This document shows, piece after piece, positions 18,964 through 28,599 of a stretch of 64,000 nucleotides of DNA. The stretch comes from CALFUK01 sp964398295 (GTDB lineage: Bacteria; Bacteroidota; Bacteroidia; Chitinophagales; Saprospiraceae). The position numbers and the translations under genes are program-made. The first letter of the stretch is position 1. Every line of letters starts with the position of its first letter. The DNA lies in NCBI GenBank assembly GCA_964398295.1, contig CAYNMW010000002.1, forward strand, positions 1 through 64,000. Reading direction: 5' to 3'. The notes beneath the pieces were generated by a model. The model was not told where the DNA came from. It made no database searches and was given only the letters and a program-made list of their open reading frames with translations.

Positions 18964-18971
18964 TATCTTTG
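18964..18971 (+). promoter_or_regulatory. Candidate -7 box for the GT5 gene
   Basis: TATCTTTG matches TAnnTTTG and lies 37 bases before the start at 19009. No TTG with the consensus spacing is present. Confidence 0.45.
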
Positions 18972-19008
18972 CAGCCCTTTGAATGAAAAAAGCTAAACTG
19001 CTTCGTAT

Positions 19009-19818
19009 ATGAGTAAGAAGAGAGTATTGTTTATTACGCAGGAGATGAATCCGTACACAACATTATCGGAAATATCTGACTTAGTTGCTAAACTTCCGCA
19101 ATTTACCCAAGAAAAAGGCATGGAAATCAGAGTTCTGATGCCAAAATATGGTGTAATCAACGAAAGAAGGCACAGATTGCATGAAGTTGTCAGGTTATCT
19201 GGAATGAATATTATAGTTGATGATGATGATTTTCCATTAATCATTAAAGTCGCATCATTGCCAGGATCAAGATTGCAGGTTTACTTCCTCGATAATGAGG
19301 AATTTTTCAAGCGCAAGTACATCTTTGACGATGAAGATGAAAAACCGTTTGAGGATAACCTTGATCGAATGGTCTTCTTTTGCAAAGGAGTCATGGAGAC
19401 AGTAAAGAAATTTGGCTGGCCACCTGATTTGATCCACTGTCACGGTTGGATGACCAGTTTGGTTCCCCTTTACCTTAAGTCAGTATATAAGAACGAGCCA
19501 ATCTTTGCAAATTCCAAGTTGATTTATTCTGCTTACAGTAATGAATATGAAAAAACATTTAGTGAAGCTTTTTTCACTAAAGCACTCATTAATAATCTGG
19601 AAGCGGACCAATTGGATGTTTACAAGCAAAAGGGAAAAATAAGTCTTAATTCGGGTGCAATAACTTATGCAGATGCCGTTATACAAGGGAGCAAAAAATT
19701 AAAGAAAAACGTTCTAGACTTGATTGAAGAGAGAGATATTCCAAAGTTGCCTTTTCAAACAACAGAAGAGTATCTAGAAGCGTATATAGAGTTTTATCAA
19801 TCAATGATTGAAGAATAG
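19009..19818 (+). CDS. Short glycogen/starch synthase (GT5 N-terminal domain only)
   Basis: A 269-residue protein matching only the N-terminal Rossmann domain of GT5 glycogen synthase: MSKKRVLFITQEMNPYTT, IRVLMPKYGVINERRH, and DLIHCHGWMTSLVPLYLK with the conserved HxHxW pattern. Full synthases are about 480 residues, so the C-terminal nucleotide-sugar domain is missing. This short form is conserved next to DUF4270 and glmS in many Bacteroidota and is not a local truncation. Its role is unknown and it may not be an active synthase. DUF4270 follows after 32 bases in a likely operon. Confidence 0.88.
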   Translation: MSKKRVLFITQEMNPYTTLSEISDLVAKLPQFTQEKGMEIRVLMPKYGVINERRHRLHEVVRLSGMNIIVDDDDFPLIIKVASLPGSRLQVYFLDNEEFFKRKYIFDDEDEKPFEDNLDRMVFFCKGVMETVKKFGWPPDLIHCHGWMTSLVPLYLKSVYKNEPIFANSKLIYSAYSNEYEKTFSEAFFTKALINNLEADQLDVYKQKGKISLNSGAITYADAVIQGSKKLKKNVLDLIEERDIPKLPFQTTEEYLEAYIEFYQSMIEE

Positions 19819-19850
19819 TTCTTTTAATCCTTAAATCCCTCCTTGATTTA

Positions 19851-21233
19851 ATGAGAAAGTGGTTGTATTTTTTAGTTGTCACCTCCATTATTTGTACTCG
19901 ATGCGGTGATACAACTATTGTTGGTTCAGAATTGTTTGAAGGTGAAGGCCTAAATCTCACTAATGTTGATTCACTTGATATCCAGGCGAGAACAAATCTT
20001 GTAGATTCCATTCGTTTATTTACGTTTGAGGCTTCCAGCGCTTCTGGCTTTTTAATGGGAATTCTTGATGATCCACTTTTCGGTTCAATGAAATCATCAT
20101 TTGTTACAGAAGTTCACTTTGCTGTTGATCCACGAAATTTGCAGGAATTGACCCCTGATTATCAAGATGGCGATGTTCTGGATTCTATGATTTTAGTCCT
20201 CGAACTTGACCCAGCAGGATTTTATGGTGTACAAAATGATCGCTTTGATTTCGAGATTTTCCTAGTAGAAGAATCCATTAATGATCGGTCTATTATATTT
20301 TCAAATGATGAAATTGCATTTGGTTCTACACCGGTAACTACAGTTGATGATGTCGGCATTCCAACAGATTCTACAGTCGTCTTTTTTCCATCTCTTGGTA
20401 CATCCGTACGAGAGTTTCCGCAGCTAAGACTCCCTTTAGAAACGGGCATTAGTGACATTCTTTTTAATGATCTGAGAACCATCCAAAATGACACGAGTTT
20501 TGTCAATGAATTTTTTGGTATTCGTATTGAAGCAACACCTACTTCAGAAAATTCAATGATAGGTGTTGATGTTTCCAGCTTGGAAATCAATAGTCGGATA
20601 CAGACTTTCTACAGCAGACAAGATTCAGCGTTATTATATGAATATGCCTTAAACGATCTTGCTATCCCCGGTGTACCTTTAGGAAGGAAGTATAGCGATT
20701 TTGATAGAGATCTTTCTGGAGCTACGATCAACACATTTCTTGACAGTAAAGAATTAGGCGACAGTCTATTGTTCATTCAATCCATGCTAGGAACAAATAT
20801 CGAATTAGATCTGTCATCAGTTTTGGAATTAGGAGATGTGTTAATCAATCAGGCGACTTTAGAATTGACGATTGCTGAATTACCTGGAGATGATCTGAGT
20901 ATAAAACCACCAATCGAAAACCTGATCTTATCATTCATGGATGAGACCGGAAATTTGCAACTCATTTCAGAAGTCAATGAAGCTTTATTGTTTGAAGAAA
21001 TTGACCTCAGATTTGGTGGGACAGTACAAGAAGTAGTCGATGATAATGTCATGGTTCAGCGATACTCTATGAATGTTACCAGAACAGTCATTGATATGTT
21101 TAATGGAATATTGCCAACAACACTGTTTATTACGCCATTATCCGTAACTGGACAACCCAGAAGGACAATACTATATGGCCCAGACAATGCTCAATTTCCA
21201 ATTAAATTAAATCTATCCTTAACAAGTCTCTAA
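19851..21233 (+). CDS. DUF4270 family protein, probable lipoprotein
   Basis: A 460-residue exported protein. The signal LYFLVVTSIICTRCGDTTI has a Cys that may be lipidated. The N-terminal mature segment (GSELFEGEGLNLTNVDSLD) and overall size match DUF4270, a Bacteroidota-specific family of unknown function placed between the GT5 protein and glmS. The Asp/Ser/Thr-rich beta pattern suggests an extracytoplasmic beta-sandwich protein. Conserved synteny with envelope precursor genes hints at a surface polymer role; that is inference. Confidence 0.85.
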   Translation: MRKWLYFLVVTSIICTRCGDTTIVGSELFEGEGLNLTNVDSLDIQARTNLVDSIRLFTFEASSASGFLMGILDDPLFGSMKSSFVTEVHFAVDPRNLQELTPDYQDGDVLDSMILVLELDPAGFYGVQNDRFDFEIFLVEESINDRSIIFSNDEIAFGSTPVTTVDDVGIPTDSTVVFFPSLGTSVREFPQLRLPLETGISDILFNDLRTIQNDTSFVNEFFGIRIEATPTSENSMIGVDVSSLEINSRIQTFYSRQDSALLYEYALNDLAIPGVPLGRKYSDFDRDLSGATINTFLDSKELGDSLLFIQSMLGTNIELDLSSVLELGDVLINQATLELTIAELPGDDLSIKPPIENLILSFMDETGNLQLISEVNEALLFEEIDLRFGGTVQEVVDDNVMVQRYSMNVTRTVIDMFNGILPTTLFITPLSVTGQPRRTILYGPDNAQFPIKLNLSLTSL

Positions 21234-21255
21234 ACGTAATTCGTAAACACATACT

Positions 21256-23100
21256 ATGTGCGGAATTTTTGCATTTATAGGAAAGGAAAATGCATTTCCT
21301 CATCTTATCGAAGGTCTAAGAAAATTAGAGTATAGAGGCTATGACAGTGCAGGTATATCTATTCAGAATACATCTGGCAAAATTATCACTTATAAGAAAA
21401 AGGGTAAAGTCAATGATTTAGTCAAGCACATCAGTGATCAACCGATTGATGGCACAATTGGAATTGGACACACCAGATGGGCAACACATGGTGCTCCAAA
21501 TGACGTCAATTCTCATCCACATGTAAGCAACAATGGGAGACTTTCTTTAATCCATAATGGGATTATTGAAAATTATTCTGTTTTGAAAAAAGCACTTATA
21601 GAAAGAGGTTACACTTTTTCCAGTGACACAGATACTGAAGTGCTGGTCAATTTTATTTCAGAGATACAAGAACAAGGCAAACTAAGTTTGACAGAAGCAA
21701 TAAGACAAGCACTAGCAAAAGTAGTTGGGGCATATGCAATTGTCGTTATGGACAGAGATGACAACACACGATTAATTGGAGCTAGAAAGTCATCACCTTT
21801 GGTTCTAGGGATAGGTGACAATGAGTTATTATTGGCTTCCGATGCAACTCCTATATTGTCACATACCAAAGAAGTTGTGTATCTCAATGATGGCGAAATC
21901 GTCTCACTTTCTCAAAATGGTGAATATGAAATCACAGACCTGACAAATGAACGAGTTATACCTGTCATTAAGGAATTGGACTACAGCATTGAACAATTGG
22001 AAAAAGCAGGCTATGATCACTTCATGCTGAAAGAGATTTTTGAACAACCAAAGACAGTCAAAGAAAGTATGCGGGGACGCATCGCTGAAAGTGAACTGTC
22101 AGTCAGGTTGGGAGGATTGATTAACGCAGAATTTGATATAAAAAGCATTCAACGAATTGTAATCATCGCATGTGGGACTTCTTGGCATTCTGGTTTAATT
22201 GGAGAATACCTCATCGAAGACCTTGCAAGAATACCTGTTGAAGTAGAATATGCATCGGAGTTTAGATATCGAAATCCCATTATCAGAGAAACTGATTTAT
22301 TTATCGCAATCTCTCAATCAGGAGAAACCGCAGATACACTAGCGGCATTAGAATTAGCTTCTGAACAAGGAGCCAAAACCTATGGCATTGTCAACGTAGT
22401 TGGATCTTCTATTGCGCGCTTAGCACAAACTGGATCTTATATTCATGCGGGACCTGAGATCGGTGTAGCATCAACCAAAGCGTTTACAAGTCAAATAACT
22501 GTTTTGACGATCCTTGCTATTTATCTTGGTGAATTGCATGGCCGTTTGGACAAGGATAAGAAATCCAAATTGCTTAAGGCCTTATTGGCGATACCGGATA
22601 ACATTACAAGTATCCTAGAGCAGAAAGATAAAATTAGATCTATTGCATCAGAACTAAAAAGTGCAGCAAATGCACTTTATCTGGGTAGAGGGTATAATTT
22701 TCCAGTGGCATTAGAAGGAGCATTAAAACTCAAAGAGATTTCATACATCCATGCAGAAGGTTATCCTGCAGCAGAGATGAAACATGGACCAATAGCCTTA
22801 ATTGACTCCATGATGCCTGTGATTTTAATCGCAACAAACAAAAGTGCACACGATAAACTACTTAGTAATTTGCATGAAATTAAGGCCAGAAATGCAAAAG
22901 TTGTGGTAATTGTGACTAAAGAACAGGCAGAATTCAAAAAAATTGCTGACTTTTGTATCGAAATTCCAGATAGCGAGGAAGAATTATCCCCACTGCTATC
23001 AGTAATTCCTTTACAATTATTGGCATATTATATCGCAGTCTTTAGAGGTTGCAATGTAGATCAACCAAGAAATTTAGCAAAATCAGTTACAGTAGAATAA
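21256..23100 (+). CDS. glmS: Glutamine--fructose-6-phosphate aminotransferase (isomerizing)
   Basis: A 614-residue GlmS, which makes glucosamine-6-phosphate from fructose-6-phosphate and glutamine, the entry to UDP-GlcNAc. Cys2 after the initiator Met is the glutaminase nucleophile (MCGIFAFIG). The glutaminase domain has GHTRWATHG and the two SIS domains have ACGTSWHSGL, ISQSGETADT and EGALKLKEISYIHAEG; the C-terminus ends in RNLAKSVTVE, the usual GlmS tail. Length is normal. No glmS ribozyme is visible in the 22-base upstream gap. Confidence 0.98.
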   Translation: MCGIFAFIGKENAFPHLIEGLRKLEYRGYDSAGISIQNTSGKIITYKKKGKVNDLVKHISDQPIDGTIGIGHTRWATHGAPNDVNSHPHVSNNGRLSLIHNGIIENYSVLKKALIERGYTFSSDTDTEVLVNFISEIQEQGKLSLTEAIRQALAKVVGAYAIVVMDRDDNTRLIGARKSSPLVLGIGDNELLLASDATPILSHTKEVVYLNDGEIVSLSQNGEYEITDLTNERVIPVIKELDYSIEQLEKAGYDHFMLKEIFEQPKTVKESMRGRIAESELSVRLGGLINAEFDIKSIQRIVIIACGTSWHSGLIGEYLIEDLARIPVEVEYASEFRYRNPIIRETDLFIAISQSGETADTLAALELASEQGAKTYGIVNVVGSSIARLAQTGSYIHAGPEIGVASTKAFTSQITVLTILAIYLGELHGRLDKDKKSKLLKALLAIPDNITSILEQKDKIRSIASELKSAANALYLGRGYNFPVALEGALKLKEISYIHAEGYPAAEMKHGPIALIDSMMPVILIATNKSAHDKLLSNLHEIKARNAKVVVIVTKEQAEFKKIADFCIEIPDSEEELSPLLSVIPLQLLAYYIAVFRGCNVDQPRNLAKSVTVE

Positions 23101-23110
23101 AATCATAACG

Positions 23111-23767
23111 ATGAGTGAGTCACATTTAATGGAATATAATTCGCAGCATGATCAATTAAAGATCTCTGAATACGGACGTAATATTCAGAACATGATCAAT
23201 TATGCGAAGACCATAGAAGATAAAGAAAAGAGACAACGTGTTGTGGAAGGTATCGTACAACTCATGATGCAGATAACACCGCAAAGCAAAAATGTGGCAG
23301 AATACAAACAGAAGTTGTGGAACCACCTTCTCTATATTGCTAACTACGATTTGGAGGTAGAACTTCCAGAAGGTGTAATCATCAATAAGGAAACAGTCCA
23401 AATAAAACCTGATCCTTTAGAATATCCAGTTCACGAAACGAGATTCAGACATTATGGACACATTGTGCAAATCTTAATCAAAAAAGCGATTGAGATGGAA
23501 GATTTAGAGATGAAAAAGGAGTTCACACACGTCATTGCTGCATATATGAAACTTGCTTTCCGAACCTGGAACCACGAAGCAAACATTAATGACAATGTGA
23601 TCAAAGCAGATTTAAAAAAGATCTCAGATGGACAGTTGGAAATGGATCCAGAAGAAGCGATCAGTTACCTAGCGTCTTCTTACGTAAAACCAAAAAAGCA
23701 ATCCAATCACAAAAACCATCGATCAGGTAAAAAGAAAAAGAGCAACCACAAAAAGCGTAGAAAATAA
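23111..23767 (+). CDS. DUF4290 family protein
   Basis: A 218-residue soluble protein matching the Bacteroidota-specific DUF4290 family (MEYNSQHDQLKISEYGRNIQ-type start). It is helix-rich and ends in a strongly basic tail of Lys, His and Asn (about the last 30 residues), which could bind nucleic acid; that is inference. It begins 10 bases after glmS and precedes murA in conserved order. No catalytic motif is recognised. Confidence 0.88.
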   Translation: MSESHLMEYNSQHDQLKISEYGRNIQNMINYAKTIEDKEKRQRVVEGIVQLMMQITPQSKNVAEYKQKLWNHLLYIANYDLEVELPEGVIINKETVQIKPDPLEYPVHETRFRHYGHIVQILIKKAIEMEDLEMKKEFTHVIAAYMKLAFRTWNHEANINDNVIKADLKKISDGQLEMDPEEAISYLASSYVKPKKQSNHKNHRSGKKKKSNHKKRRK

Positions 23768-24240
23768 TCCTTCGACTACGGTCAGGGACCTGTTATTTGA
23801 GGACTGTGTCCTCAAAGTAATAAGATTGAATATGAACTGCTCTGAAGTTGCAAACTTCATAGAACCCGATAACAATTTCAAATACTAGTTAAAAAGTAAT
23901 TCCTCGACTCCACGTTGTTCCGCTCGGAATGACAGTGTGTATATACTGTTAATCAATGAATTACTCACTTGTCATAGATAGCGAAACGCGGTGTCCCCTC
24001 GACTAACTCGGGATGACAAATCAGACAACTCGCCCAAACTTCTTATTTCTAAATACATTGTCATTCCGAACGAAACGCAGTGTAGTTGAGGAATAAACCA
24101 TTACACACCACACTAATACTCAAAAACAATTTCACATACTAGATAAGCGATAACACCTAATCGACTAGAACCTCCTTTTAGTCATTTGCCACTATTCAAC
24201 AATCATTAGGATCAGATCTTCGAAGAGAATTAACATTGTA
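23768..24240. other. Repeat-filled intergenic region before murA
   Basis: About 500 bases without a gene. It holds a perfect hairpin TTTGAGGAC-tgt-GTCCTCAAA (23796-23816), a GAAGTT-gca-AACTTC palindrome (23844-23858), and three copies of a dispersed TCGACT...CGGAATGACA type element, two of them inverted relative to each other. The murA promoter is at its right edge. Confidence 0.6.
23899..24094. repeat. Inverted pair of a 36-base dispersed element
   Basis: The copy at 23899-23934 (ATTCCTCGACTCCACG and onward, ending GGAATGACA) and the copy at 24059-24094 are reverse complements with roughly three quarters identity. A third degraded copy lies between them near 23975-24018. Related motifs occur at 391-490. 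Confidence 0.6.
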
Positions 24241-24268
24241 AAACATTATTAATTATTGTAATATGTTT
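24236..24268 (+). promoter_or_regulatory. Candidate promoter for murA
   Basis: TTG (24236-24238) is followed after 22 bases by TATGTTTG (24261-24268). The box overlaps the most upstream in-frame ATG, so the transcript should start after it. This supports the internal ATG at 24311 as the real murA start. Confidence 0.55.
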
Positions 24269-24310
24269 GTCGATCCAATTACCTTAGTTCCTTCGATTAA
24301 AAATCTTGAC

Positions 24311-25624
24311 ATGTCAAATGCTTTTAGAGTACAGGGTGGAAATAGTCTATCTGGTGAAATCATACCACAAGGGGCCAAAAACGAAGCCTTACAGGTATTG
24401 TGTGCAGTGCTACTTACGGATGAAGAAGTCACAATCAGCAACCTCCCAAATATTTTGGATGTCCAACGCTTGATCACATTGATTGATGGACTTGGGGTAG
24501 AGGTGAAGAAGATAACTGACCATGAGTATGTATTTAAAGCTGAAGCTGTAGATCTTGATTACTTTGCCTCTGAAGAATATCAGACCAATGCAAAAAAGAT
24601 AAGGGGCTCCGTGATGCTGATGGGACCTTTACTTGCTCGATACAAGAAGGCCTTTTTGCCAAAACCTGGTGGTGACAAAATTGGCAGAAGAAACTTAGAT
24701 ACTCACTTCCATGGATTTACAAAGCTTGGCGCTAAGTTTATCTATGACGAAGCAGAAGATAAATATTTGTTAGAGGGCTCAGAGCTCAAAGGTCAGTTTG
24801 TACTGATGGATGAAATATCTGTTACAGGTACGGCAAACCTTGTCATGGCTGCTGTACTAGCGGAAGGTCAAACAGAAATCTACAATGCTGCTTGTGAGCC
24901 TTATGTGCAGCAATTGAGTAAGATGCTAAACAAAATGGGCGCCGACATTAGCGGCATTGGCTCCAATAGATTGATCATTAATGGGGTGACAAAACTTGGC
25001 GGAACAACACACAAAGTCGCTCCAGACATGATCGAAATAGGAAGCTTTATTGGTTTGGCTGCAATGACTCAGTCAGACATCACTATCAAAGGAGCTTACG
25101 AAGCAGACCTAGGTATCATCCCAAGAACATTTGAAAAAATTGGAGTCAAACTTGAAAAGAACGGGACAGATCTCATTATTCCAAAGCAAGAAAAATATGA
25201 AATCAGTTCATTTATTGACGGGTCAATTTTGACCGTGTATGATTCACCATGGCCAGGCTTTACCCCAGACTTGATGAGTATTCTTTTGGTAATGGCAACC
25301 CAGGCAAAAGGAAGCGTCTTAATACATCAAAAAATGTTTGAAAGTCGACTCTTCTTTGTGGACAAACTGATCGATATGGGAGCCAAGATCATTTTATGTG
25401 ATCCACATCGTGCAACTGTAATTGGCCTCAATAGAGAATCTCAACTCAGAGGCATTACGATGAGCTCACCAGATATCAGAGCTGGGGTTGCTTTATTGAT
25501 CGCTGCTCTATCTGCAAATGGCACAAGTACCATTCTCAATATCCAACAAATTGACAGAGGTTATCAATCGATCGATACCAGACTCAGAGCAATTGGTGCT
25601 GATATAGAACGAATAGAGGTTTAA
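24311..25624 (+). CDS. murA: UDP-N-acetylglucosamine 1-carboxyvinyltransferase with Asp at the catalytic-Cys site
   Basis: From ATG 24311 the product is 437 residues and begins MSNAFRVQGGNSLSGEI, aligning with MurA N-termini. MurA transfers enolpyruvate from PEP to UDP-GlcNAc, the first committed step of peptidoglycan synthesis. The GAKNEALQVLCAVLL start and the Arg/Gly-rich late motifs are intact. At the position of E. coli Cys115 the motif reads PGGDKIGRR, with Asp122 replacing the usual Cys of PGGCTIG. A Cys-to-Asp change at this site is known to make MurA insensitive to fosfomycin. The further upstream ATG at 24263 falls in the promoter box and is rejected. Confidence 0.96.
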   Translation: MSNAFRVQGGNSLSGEIIPQGAKNEALQVLCAVLLTDEEVTISNLPNILDVQRLITLIDGLGVEVKKITDHEYVFKAEAVDLDYFASEEYQTNAKKIRGSVMLMGPLLARYKKAFLPKPGGDKIGRRNLDTHFHGFTKLGAKFIYDEAEDKYLLEGSELKGQFVLMDEISVTGTANLVMAAVLAEGQTEIYNAACEPYVQQLSKMLNKMGADISGIGSNRLIINGVTKLGGTTHKVAPDMIEIGSFIGLAAMTQSDITIKGAYEADLGIIPRTFEKIGVKLEKNGTDLIIPKQEKYEISSFIDGSILTVYDSPWPGFTPDLMSILLVMATQAKGSVLIHQKMFESRLFFVDKLIDMGAKIILCDPHRATVIGLNRESQLRGITMSSPDIRAGVALLIAALSANGTSTILNIQQIDRGYQSIDTRLRAIGADIERIEV

Positions 25625-25682
25625 GGCTTTGCAATAAAACAAGCTGTGGTTCATTGATGTTAAACGAAATCTTATAAGAATC

Positions 25683-25714
25683 ACTCTCTTGCATCTCTCA
25701 CCAGGGAGACAGCC
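25683..25714. repeat. Degraded end of the 82-bp MITE-like element
   Basis: CACTCTCTTGCATCTCTCAC and the following AGGGAGACAG match one end of the element found whole at 36584 and 62867. Only this end is recognisable. Confidence 0.5.
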
Positions 25715-25869
25715 CTTCTGTTCCTCCCAATATTCGTGTCCAAGCGGACACAAGTGAAGAGGACGCGATACTTGATAGCACATGCTTATTTAATGTCATA
25801 TCATGTCAATGCAAAACAATTGTGTTAATTATTCCAACAAACACCGTAATGTCATGAAATCAAATGTCT

Positions 25870-25877
25870 TATATTTG
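25870..25877 (+). promoter_or_regulatory. Candidate -7 box for the secreted nuclease gene
   Basis: TATATTTG ends one base before an upstream in-frame ATG (25879), which therefore cannot be translated from this promoter. This supports the start at 25906. Confidence 0.5.
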
Positions 25878-25905
25878 AATGCTACCCAAACATGACTCAA
25901 ATCGT

Positions 25906-28599
25906 ATGATTAGATTTATTTGGATATTCTTCACCTTAATTTCTTTTTGTCTTTCGACTAATGCCCAAACAAGCCTGTCTCCCGGAGATATCGTGGTAAT
26001 TTCAATCGGTGGTGACAGTAAGTCCTTTAGGTTCGTTCCTTTGGTGAATTTAAGTGCTGGCACAGAAATATACTTTACAGACTCCGGGTGGATAGGTCCA
26101 GGATTCAGGGCTGCGGAAGGGGCAGTAAAATACACAGCCCCTGCTTTGGTTCTAGCAGGAACAAATATCGAATATGTTGCAGGTGCTGCAAACTTTACAG
26201 TAGTAAATGATGTAAATGTTGGGACCAATGGCTTTTTATTAAGTACTAGCGGTGATCAAGTGCTGGCCTTTCAAGGAAGTCCAAGTGCCCCTAATTTCAT
26301 CTATGCAGTGCAATCAAATAGTACGCAATGGCAGGCTTCTGCTACAAATTCTAACACCTCAGGATTACCTAGTGGACTTACTAATGGAGTAAATGCAATC
26401 GCTTATGGTTCTGGCCCAGGAGCTGGTGATGAATTTGACAATATCTGGTACGATTGCTCAATTACCGATGGTACGCCTACGGCAGTTTTAAGTGCAGTAT
26501 CAAACCAAAATAATTGGATGGGAGATAACGTCATGTACACTCCTTGTACAACTAACTTCTTTAACGGAGGCGGCAATGGTGGCAATCCCACCACTCTTTT
26601 CATCCATGAGATCCAAGGCAGTGGGAGTACTGTGACTAATTCTGGAGCAACTGTTATCGTAGAAGGTGTCGTGGTAGGAGACTATCAGTTATCCAACGAA
26701 TTGTTTGGATTTTTTATCCAGGAAGAAACAACTGATGAAGATGGAGATCCGCTCACTTCAGAAGGTATTTTTGTTTTTTGCAATACCTGTCCTGTTGATG
26801 TGATGGAAGGAGATCTTGTACAAGTAGAAGGAGTCGCTGGTGAATTTTTCGACATGAGCCAAATCGATGCATCCGCAGGTACAGTGACTAAAGTCTCTTC
26901 AGGCAATATTGGTTTAGTTACACCAGCAGTGGTCAACTTGCCTGTCGCAACGGGCACCGATCAACTTAACACATTCGAAGCTATAGAGGGAATGATGGCA
27001 AGTTTCGCCAATCCCTTAACCGTGACAGAGCACTTTCAATTAGCTAGGTTTGGACAATTGACGCTTTCAGTCAACGGCAAACAGAGACAATTTACCCAGG
27101 ATAATCTTCCGAGTGCAGCAGGTTATGCCTTGCATCAAACAGATATTGCAAGACATCGAATCATCCTTGATGATTACAACAACCTTGAGAATATTGACCC
27201 TGTCATTCATCCAGAGCCCGGTAACTTTTCTGTCAACAATACAGTCAGAGGAGGAGCAACAGTTGGCAATTTGGTTGGAGTGATGCATTGGTCATTTGCT
27301 GGAATTGGAGGGACAAATGCTTGGAGAGTCCGACCGATGAAGACAAATCCTGTTTCATTTACTGATAGTAATCCAAGGCCACCAAATCCTGCAAACAATG
27401 ATGATCTTAGAATCGTCAGTTTCAATGTCTTGAATTATTTTAATGGAAATGGAAGCGGAGGTGGATTCCCTACTGCAAGAGGAGCACATAGTGTAGCTGA
27501 ATTTAATAGACAATCTGATAAAATTGTACAAGCTTTAATTTCATTGAATGCTGATGTAGTCGGATTGATAGAGTTAGAGAATGATTATAACTCAGGGGCA
27601 AATAGTGCTATTGCTTCATTAGTAAATGATTTAAATACAACTCTTGGAAGTGCAACATATCAATATGTCAACCCAGGAGGCAATATTGGATCTGACCAAA
27701 TTACAAATGGATTTATTTACAAAACGAGTACTGTAGGCTTAATCGGCAATCATCAAATATTGGATACTCCAGCATTTTTAGACCCTAATAACACAGGTTC
27801 AGATAGAAATAGACCAGCGCTTGCACAAACTTTTCAAATTGTAGATGCTAACAACCCAGGTTTTGCGGAAAGACTTACCGTAGTTGTCAACCACTTTAAA
27901 TCAAAAGGTAGTTCATGTGGTGCCGGAGACGATGATACCACTACTGGACAAGGGAACTGTAATGGCACAAGAACGGGAGCATCAAATGCCTTGATTAATT
28001 GGTTGAACACAGACCCGACTGGAAGTGGAGATCCTGATTTTGTAGTCGTAGGCGATCTCAATGCCTATGCAATGGAAGATCCAATTGTGGCTTTTACAAA
28101 TGCAGGTTATGTCGACCATGTCAATGCAGGAATCACAGATGCAAGTAGCTTTGTTTTTAGTGGAGAATGGGGTACACTAGATTATATCTTGACAAGTGCA
28201 AGTTTGTCAGCAAATGTCACAACTGTAGATATTTGGAACATCAATGCAGATGAGTCTTCATTGCTTGATTATAATGATACGGTATTGGATCCGGGAGAAT
28301 CAGCATTTGAGGCGAAACCAAGTACCAATCCATTATACAATGGAGATGAATTCAGATCTTCCGATCACGATCCTACTCTAATAGGCTTTGAATTTGGAAG
28401 TAACTGTCTTTTTCTTTTACCCGTTAATAATGTTGTACCCTCTGCATTATATGAAGCGAGTCATACGGTAATCTCAGATGGTTTCATTCCTAGTCCGAAT
28501 GTTGTTGAGTATTCTGCTGGCAACCAAGTTGTATTGGAAGCTGGTTTTGAAGTCCAAGAAGGAGCAGAATTTCATGGATATATCCTTGGCTGCAATTAA
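25906..28599 (+). CDS. ExeM/NucH-type extracellular nuclease with C-terminal sorting module
   Basis: 897 residues from ATG 25906, giving a clean signal peptide (MIRFIWIFFTLISFCLSTNA). The N-terminal 200 residues form an unnamed beta domain; a central OB-like region follows; from about residue 500 an endonuclease/exonuclease/phosphatase domain shows RIVSFNVLNYF, GLIELENDYNSG, VVVGDLNAYAMEDP and SSDHDPTLI, the catalytic Asn, Glu, Asp/Asn and His sites. ExeM-type enzymes are secreted DNases that supply nucleotides or degrade extracellular DNA. The tail YSAGNQVVLEAGFEV...FHGYILGCN is the sorting-type module shared with three other proteins here. Confidence 0.9.
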   Translation: MIRFIWIFFTLISFCLSTNAQTSLSPGDIVVISIGGDSKSFRFVPLVNLSAGTEIYFTDSGWIGPGFRAAEGAVKYTAPALVLAGTNIEYVAGAANFTVVNDVNVGTNGFLLSTSGDQVLAFQGSPSAPNFIYAVQSNSTQWQASATNSNTSGLPSGLTNGVNAIAYGSGPGAGDEFDNIWYDCSITDGTPTAVLSAVSNQNNWMGDNVMYTPCTTNFFNGGGNGGNPTTLFIHEIQGSGSTVTNSGATVIVEGVVVGDYQLSNELFGFFIQEETTDEDGDPLTSEGIFVFCNTCPVDVMEGDLVQVEGVAGEFFDMSQIDASAGTVTKVSSGNIGLVTPAVVNLPVATGTDQLNTFEAIEGMMASFANPLTVTEHFQLARFGQLTLSVNGKQRQFTQDNLPSAAGYALHQTDIARHRIILDDYNNLENIDPVIHPEPGNFSVNNTVRGGATVGNLVGVMHWSFAGIGGTNAWRVRPMKTNPVSFTDSNPRPPNPANNDDLRIVSFNVLNYFNGNGSGGGFPTARGAHSVAEFNRQSDKIVQALISLNADVVGLIELENDYNSGANSAIASLVNDLNTTLGSATYQYVNPGGNIGSDQITNGFIYKTSTVGLIGNHQILDTPAFLDPNNTGSDRNRPALAQTFQIVDANNPGFAERLTVVVNHFKSKGSSCGAGDDDTTTGQGNCNGTRTGASNALINWLNTDPTGSGDPDFVVVGDLNAYAMEDPIVAFTNAGYVDHVNAGITDASSFVFSGEWGTLDYILTSASLSANVTTVDIWNINADESSLLDYNDTVLDPGESAFEAKPSTNPLYNGDEFRSSDHDPTLIGFEFGSNCLFLLPVNNVVPSALYEASHTVISDGFIPSPNVVEYSAGNQVVLEAGFEVQEGAEFHGYILGCN

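Noticed and set aside
24263..24310. Extended murA N-terminus from an upstream ATG
   Set aside because: The ATG lies in the TATGTTTG promoter box; the family N-terminus starts at 24311.
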